Assembly: GCA_029945945.1 (NCBI GenBank)
Contig: JAQSDM010000005.1
Location: 893,353 to 957,352, forward strand
Length of the DNA stretch: 64,000 nucleotides
Origin: Algoriphagus sp.
Lineage (GTDB): Bacteria > Bacteroidota > Bacteroidia > Cytophagales > Cyclobacteriaceae
Direction: 5' to 3'
Shown: in pieces, positions 62,301 through 64,000 of the stretch
Layout of the letters: each line of letters starts with the position of its first letter
How positions within the stretch are numbered: position 1 is the first letter of the stretch
Translations under genes and position numbers: made by a program
The notes under the pieces: generated by a model
The model's input: only the letters and a program-made list of their open reading frames with translations
Told to the model about the DNA's origin: nothing
The model's database searches: none

Positions 62301-64000
62301 CCATCAGAAATGTCAGAGAGGAAGAACTGAATGAAGAAATCGTCGGCGAAGGTGGGGAGCCCAAGAAAAAAGAAATAATGGGTATTTCTATTATTGCTTT
62401 GGCTACCTCTTACGGAGGATTTTCAAGCGATTCTTCCATTCGGTCCATCATTTTGGGGATTCAGGAAGCCAATAGGAATATTCGAAAAACGTATGATGGC
62501 AAAGTCAAGGTGATTGAAGAGATCGAAGTCATAGAGCTCTACCATGATCGCGCTTTGGGCATCTTGCGAACAGTCAAAAACATCGAACAGGATGAAAGCC
62601 GGGAGTTTAATATCAGCGTTCCAACTCTTTCTTTGATTCAAAAAGTTGGTAGACTTTCCCGAATTCCCTACGACAATACGGCCGATTGGTGGACTCGAAT
62701 CAAAGTAACTGAAGAATTGAGTGAAGGTGAAAACAAAGGTTTTGGCCGAAAAATCCGCATGGCTATGGCCACTACCGGAGCAAGTGAAAAAGAAATACCG
62801 CTTCGAACAAACGTAAAAAATATAGAGACTTTGCTTGAGGGTATGACGAGCAAAAACCAGTACGAGCCGGAAATCGCCAAGACCATGTTTGAGCTGTTGG
62901 TTCCCTTTGAATTTAAGGAGGACCTCAAGCGCCAAAACAACATAACTTGGGTATTGGACAAACGAACTGCGAATTTTCCCTGGGAAATGCTTCAGGAAGA
63001 TTTAAACGGATTGCCATTATGCATTCATTCCGGCATGGTCAGGCAGCTCGCTACTACAGAATTCAGGAAAAATGTAGCAACAGTACTCGACAAAAGGGCT
63101 TTGGTCGTTGGAGATCCTGATCTGAAAGGATTCATGCCACAGCTCAAAGGCGCTGAAAAAGAAGGAGTATTGGTCGCGGAGAAGTTGAAAAACAATGGTT
63201 TTGAGACAGAAAGTTTGATCAAAGGTTCAACTCCAGAGATTATCCTTAAACTCTTTACACAGAACTATAAACTCATTCACTTGGCTGGTCATGGAGTTTT
63301 TAGTGCCGATGAAAACAAACCTTCAGGCATGGTCATAGGAGACGGAAACTACCTGACTACAAGTGATATCGCTCAGATGAGCAAAGTTCCTGAATTTGTC
63401 TTTGTGAATTGCTGCTATCTGGGGCAAATGGACAGTAAAGCTGAGGAACAAAACCAGTTCCGAAACAGACTCGCTGCAAATATTGGTACCCAATTGATCG
63501 AAATCGGTGTGAAGGCTGTCATTGTTGCAGGCTGGGCCATTGATGATGCTGCGGCTTATGATTTCTGTGAAAAATTTTATGGATGTCTCCTCAGTGGAGT
63601 TCCTTTTGGAGAGTCGACAAAGTCTGCTCGCAAGCTGATCTATGAGCGCTATAAAGGTCGTACCAATACATGGGGGGCCTATCAGTGTTACGGGGATCCA
63701 TTCTATAAACTTGACGGGCTGGCTTTTGCTTCCAAGTCAGGCCAGGGATTTTATCTTCTGGAAGAAATCGAATTGGAACTTTTCAATATGATTTATTCAC
63801 TTGAGTCCAAAAACCTTTCAAAAGAAAATGCGAAGAAAAAGCTTGAGGAGTTAGAGGCAGGACTGAAGAAATCCAATCTTTCCAGTGATAAAATCTTAGA
63901 ATACAAAGCGGAAGTCTATAACAAGCTCGGGGAATATGGAAAAGCGATCGAGCTCTATGAAAAACTGATCAAACTTGAGAAAGCTGGGTTCTCATTCCGT
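59315..64000 (+). CDS. Giant protein with two alpha/beta-hydrolases and a CHAT caspase-like protease, 3' end outside the window
   Basis: From the ATG at 59315 the frame stays open for 1562 codons to the window end. Residues 1-170 are an unrecognised N-terminal region. The first hydrolase (about 175-470) has an oxyanion HGTG at 183, nucleophile S249 in THSRGG, and probable D424 and H455. The second (about 515-840) is LCAT/lipase-like, with LPGIMGSN at 521, S620 in GHSMGG, D792 and H818 (VTHGGL). A macro/M17-N-like segment follows (about 890-1010: CHGDLTHANYPVLAGHF, LGLYPGPIGT). The CHAT domain (about 1210-1466) starts FPWEML and has H1326 (HLAGHG) and C1367 (VNCCYLG). A TPR-like helix pair begins near 1520. 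It is cytoplasmic, with no signal peptide. A protease-activated or protease-carrying lipase effector is my inference. Confidence 0.9.
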   Translation, partial: MPTFRIKLRGQELPKEISQAEDQAMGYYNVQKTFTVESSTRSDVPEQVLELNEGEILELNFEDNSFWLGDADSIKQIFSKELKRSGDGEEIYLSGDIETDEQDRTMVQKVAIKAAKVFVKNQVISPGIRKLATKAENSALKFADQTFENEGAAVVLSVSRDFELEKADFSKTDLSKKFLLLVHGTGSSTLGSFVEMKGSEEWNEMVNGYGQSNILALQHRTLTCSPLENVLAALETLPDNITLDLLTHSRGGLVADLFARFSSYPEGFGMEEKKVLEKSERTGDLKTIENIAALLRKKSIIVGRVVRVACPANGTTLASKRMDMFLNVIINLLGTTIGSVTNPIFIAFKELVMASIETKDDVSVLPGLESMNPESPFIKVLNYQGTKMEIKSQLIVVAGSSELSLSFKSLVVLVGKFFFLGKNDLVVDTSSMEFGAKRVKGNVYLYMEQSGKIDHIKYFKTPIVRKTILSGLLGKTEDFIGQNRTDGITFLRSGERGGLVLEGGRYTGTEVTGKKPILILLPGIMGSNLKDTKDLLWINYGRFLMGDLKYLRPSDGDGVDADSLIKTSYKNLGEYLSKNYDLVAFPFDWRLSMERNAELLNRKILELLKVGQPIKMVGHSMGGVLVRDFILYHHETYLKLNAISGFKILFLGSPLGGSYRIPYVLFGKDGIIKLLAKIDITNSPKELLSVFVNFPGILALLPINKSGKHDFSDRAFWEKLRKASGDESWPIPNETDLKGFGKYQELVVQQEEKINYDNIFYIAGQSRKKKSTISDLEIKDGQLIFQATNQGDESVTWESGIPKGIRERNHFYYANVTHGGLSMEKKLFGAIEDILNQGKTGRLQNTLPIVRGDEQSFNAREEEIFDLSEQNTFNTILGLGEEGEMRDQETPVQVKVCHGDLTHANYPVLAGHFQFDSILTTEKVVNMKLDGELSRLLSLGLYPGPIGTHQVVLTKDIASSDKQFPGTVVVGMGIPGELTPYQLMVTVSKGIARYLTIRNVREEELNEEIVGEGGEPKKKEIMGISIIALATSYGGFSSDSSIRSIILGIQEANRNIRKTYDGKVKVIEEIEVIELYHDRALGILRTVKNIEQDESREFNISVPTLSLIQKVGRLSRIPYDNTADWWTRIKVTEELSEGENKGFGRKIRMAMATTGASEKEIPLRTNVKNIETLLEGMTSKNQYEPEIAKTMFELLVPFEFKEDLKRQNNITWVLDKRTANFPWEMLQEDLNGLPLCIHSGMVRQLATTEFRKNVATVLDKRALVVGDPDLKGFMPQLKGAEKEGVLVAEKLKNNGFETESLIKGSTPEIILKLFTQNYKLIHLAGHGVFSADENKPSGMVIGDGNYLTTSDIAQMSKVPEFVFVNCCYLGQMDSKAEEQNQFRNRLAANIGTQLIEIGVKAVIVAGWAIDDAAAYDFCEKFYGCLLSGVPFGESTKSARKLIYERYKGRTNTWGAYQCYGDPFYKLDGLAFASKSGQGFYLLEEIELELFNMIYSLESKNLSKENAKKKLEELEAGLKKSNLSSDKILEYKAEVYNKLGEYGKAIELYEKLIKLEKAGFSFR

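Noticed and set aside
62423..62935. 170-codon minus-strand ORF within the CHAT gene
   Set aside because: The plus-strand frame is continuous and carries domain motifs on both sides; the antisense frame does not look like a protein family.
1..64000. CRISPR arrays, rRNA genes, intact insertion sequences or prophage genes
   Set aside because: I found no regularly spaced repeats, rRNA sequence, transposase or phage structural gene in the window.

Overview
The window looks like chromosomal DNA of an aerobic or facultative member of the Bacteroidota, most likely Cyclobacteriaceae (Algoriphagus-like). This genus-level guess is inference. The support is two secreted proteins and one amylase ending in type IX secretion (T9SS) sorting domains, promoter boxes of the Bacteroidota TAnnTTTG type, a SusR/MalR-like LacI regulator, DUF4202 and DUF2490 proteins, and long periplasmic or outer-membrane proteins with short intergenic gaps.

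Layout. 1-5.0 kb: the end of a TolC-type efflux protein, then envelope genes (OmpA-like lipoprotein, DUF4136 lipoprotein, DUF2490 outer-membrane protein) and an NAD-binding epimerase-like protein. 5-12 kb: a mixed accessory-looking stretch with a secreted FAD-dependent oxidoreductase, an orphan FkbM methyltransferase, a PAS-only sensor that seems cut off before any output domain, a tiny membrane protein, an aldo/keto reductase and an EamA exporter. 12.2-29.1 kb: a complete nitrate assimilation island. On the plus strand are moeA, mobA and cobA (molybdenum cofactor and sirohaem supply). On the minus strand are an alginate-export-type porin, a rubredoxin fused to a sirohaem-reductase-like body, a nitrate reductase fused to an FAD/BFD electron-input module, a NarK-type transporter, a NarL-like response regulator, a NarX-like histidine kinase with a recognisable P-box, DUF4202, nirD and nirB. 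At least five promoters in this island share the motif AATACGTA, and three also carry TAAGTA-N4-TACTTA, so the island looks like one nitrate regulon controlled by its own two-component system.

29.4-46.9 kb: mostly housekeeping. It holds a CAU tRNA, a HAD phosphatase overlapping an M50 site-2-type protease, a nested inverted repeat, rhodanese, a T9SS protein, a PASTA protein, an M43 metalloprotease with a T9SS tail, a NifU-type protein and Mrp (Fe-S delivery), dnaG, ribBA, surE, a TPR histidine kinase and a solute-binding-like protein. 47.0-57.9 kb: a maltodextrin/starch locus. A LacI regulator, GH31 alpha-glucosidase and SLC45-type sugar symporter are on the minus strand. A T9SS-exported GH13 amylase, class II fructose-bisphosphate aldolase and a GH13 lipoprotein are on the plus strand. 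Two copies of ATGCAATCGAT mark likely LacI operators at both transcription starts.

The most unusual object is at the right edge. From 59315 to the end of the window (1562 codons, no stop) there is one giant open reading frame carrying two separate alpha/beta-hydrolase (lipase-like) domains, a macro/M17-N-like segment, and a CHAT caspase-like protease domain with an intact His/Cys dyad, followed by the start of a TPR-like helical region. It is probably a self-contained protease-lipase effector, perhaps in anti-phage defence or programmed death. That role is inference; the domain motifs are directly visible.
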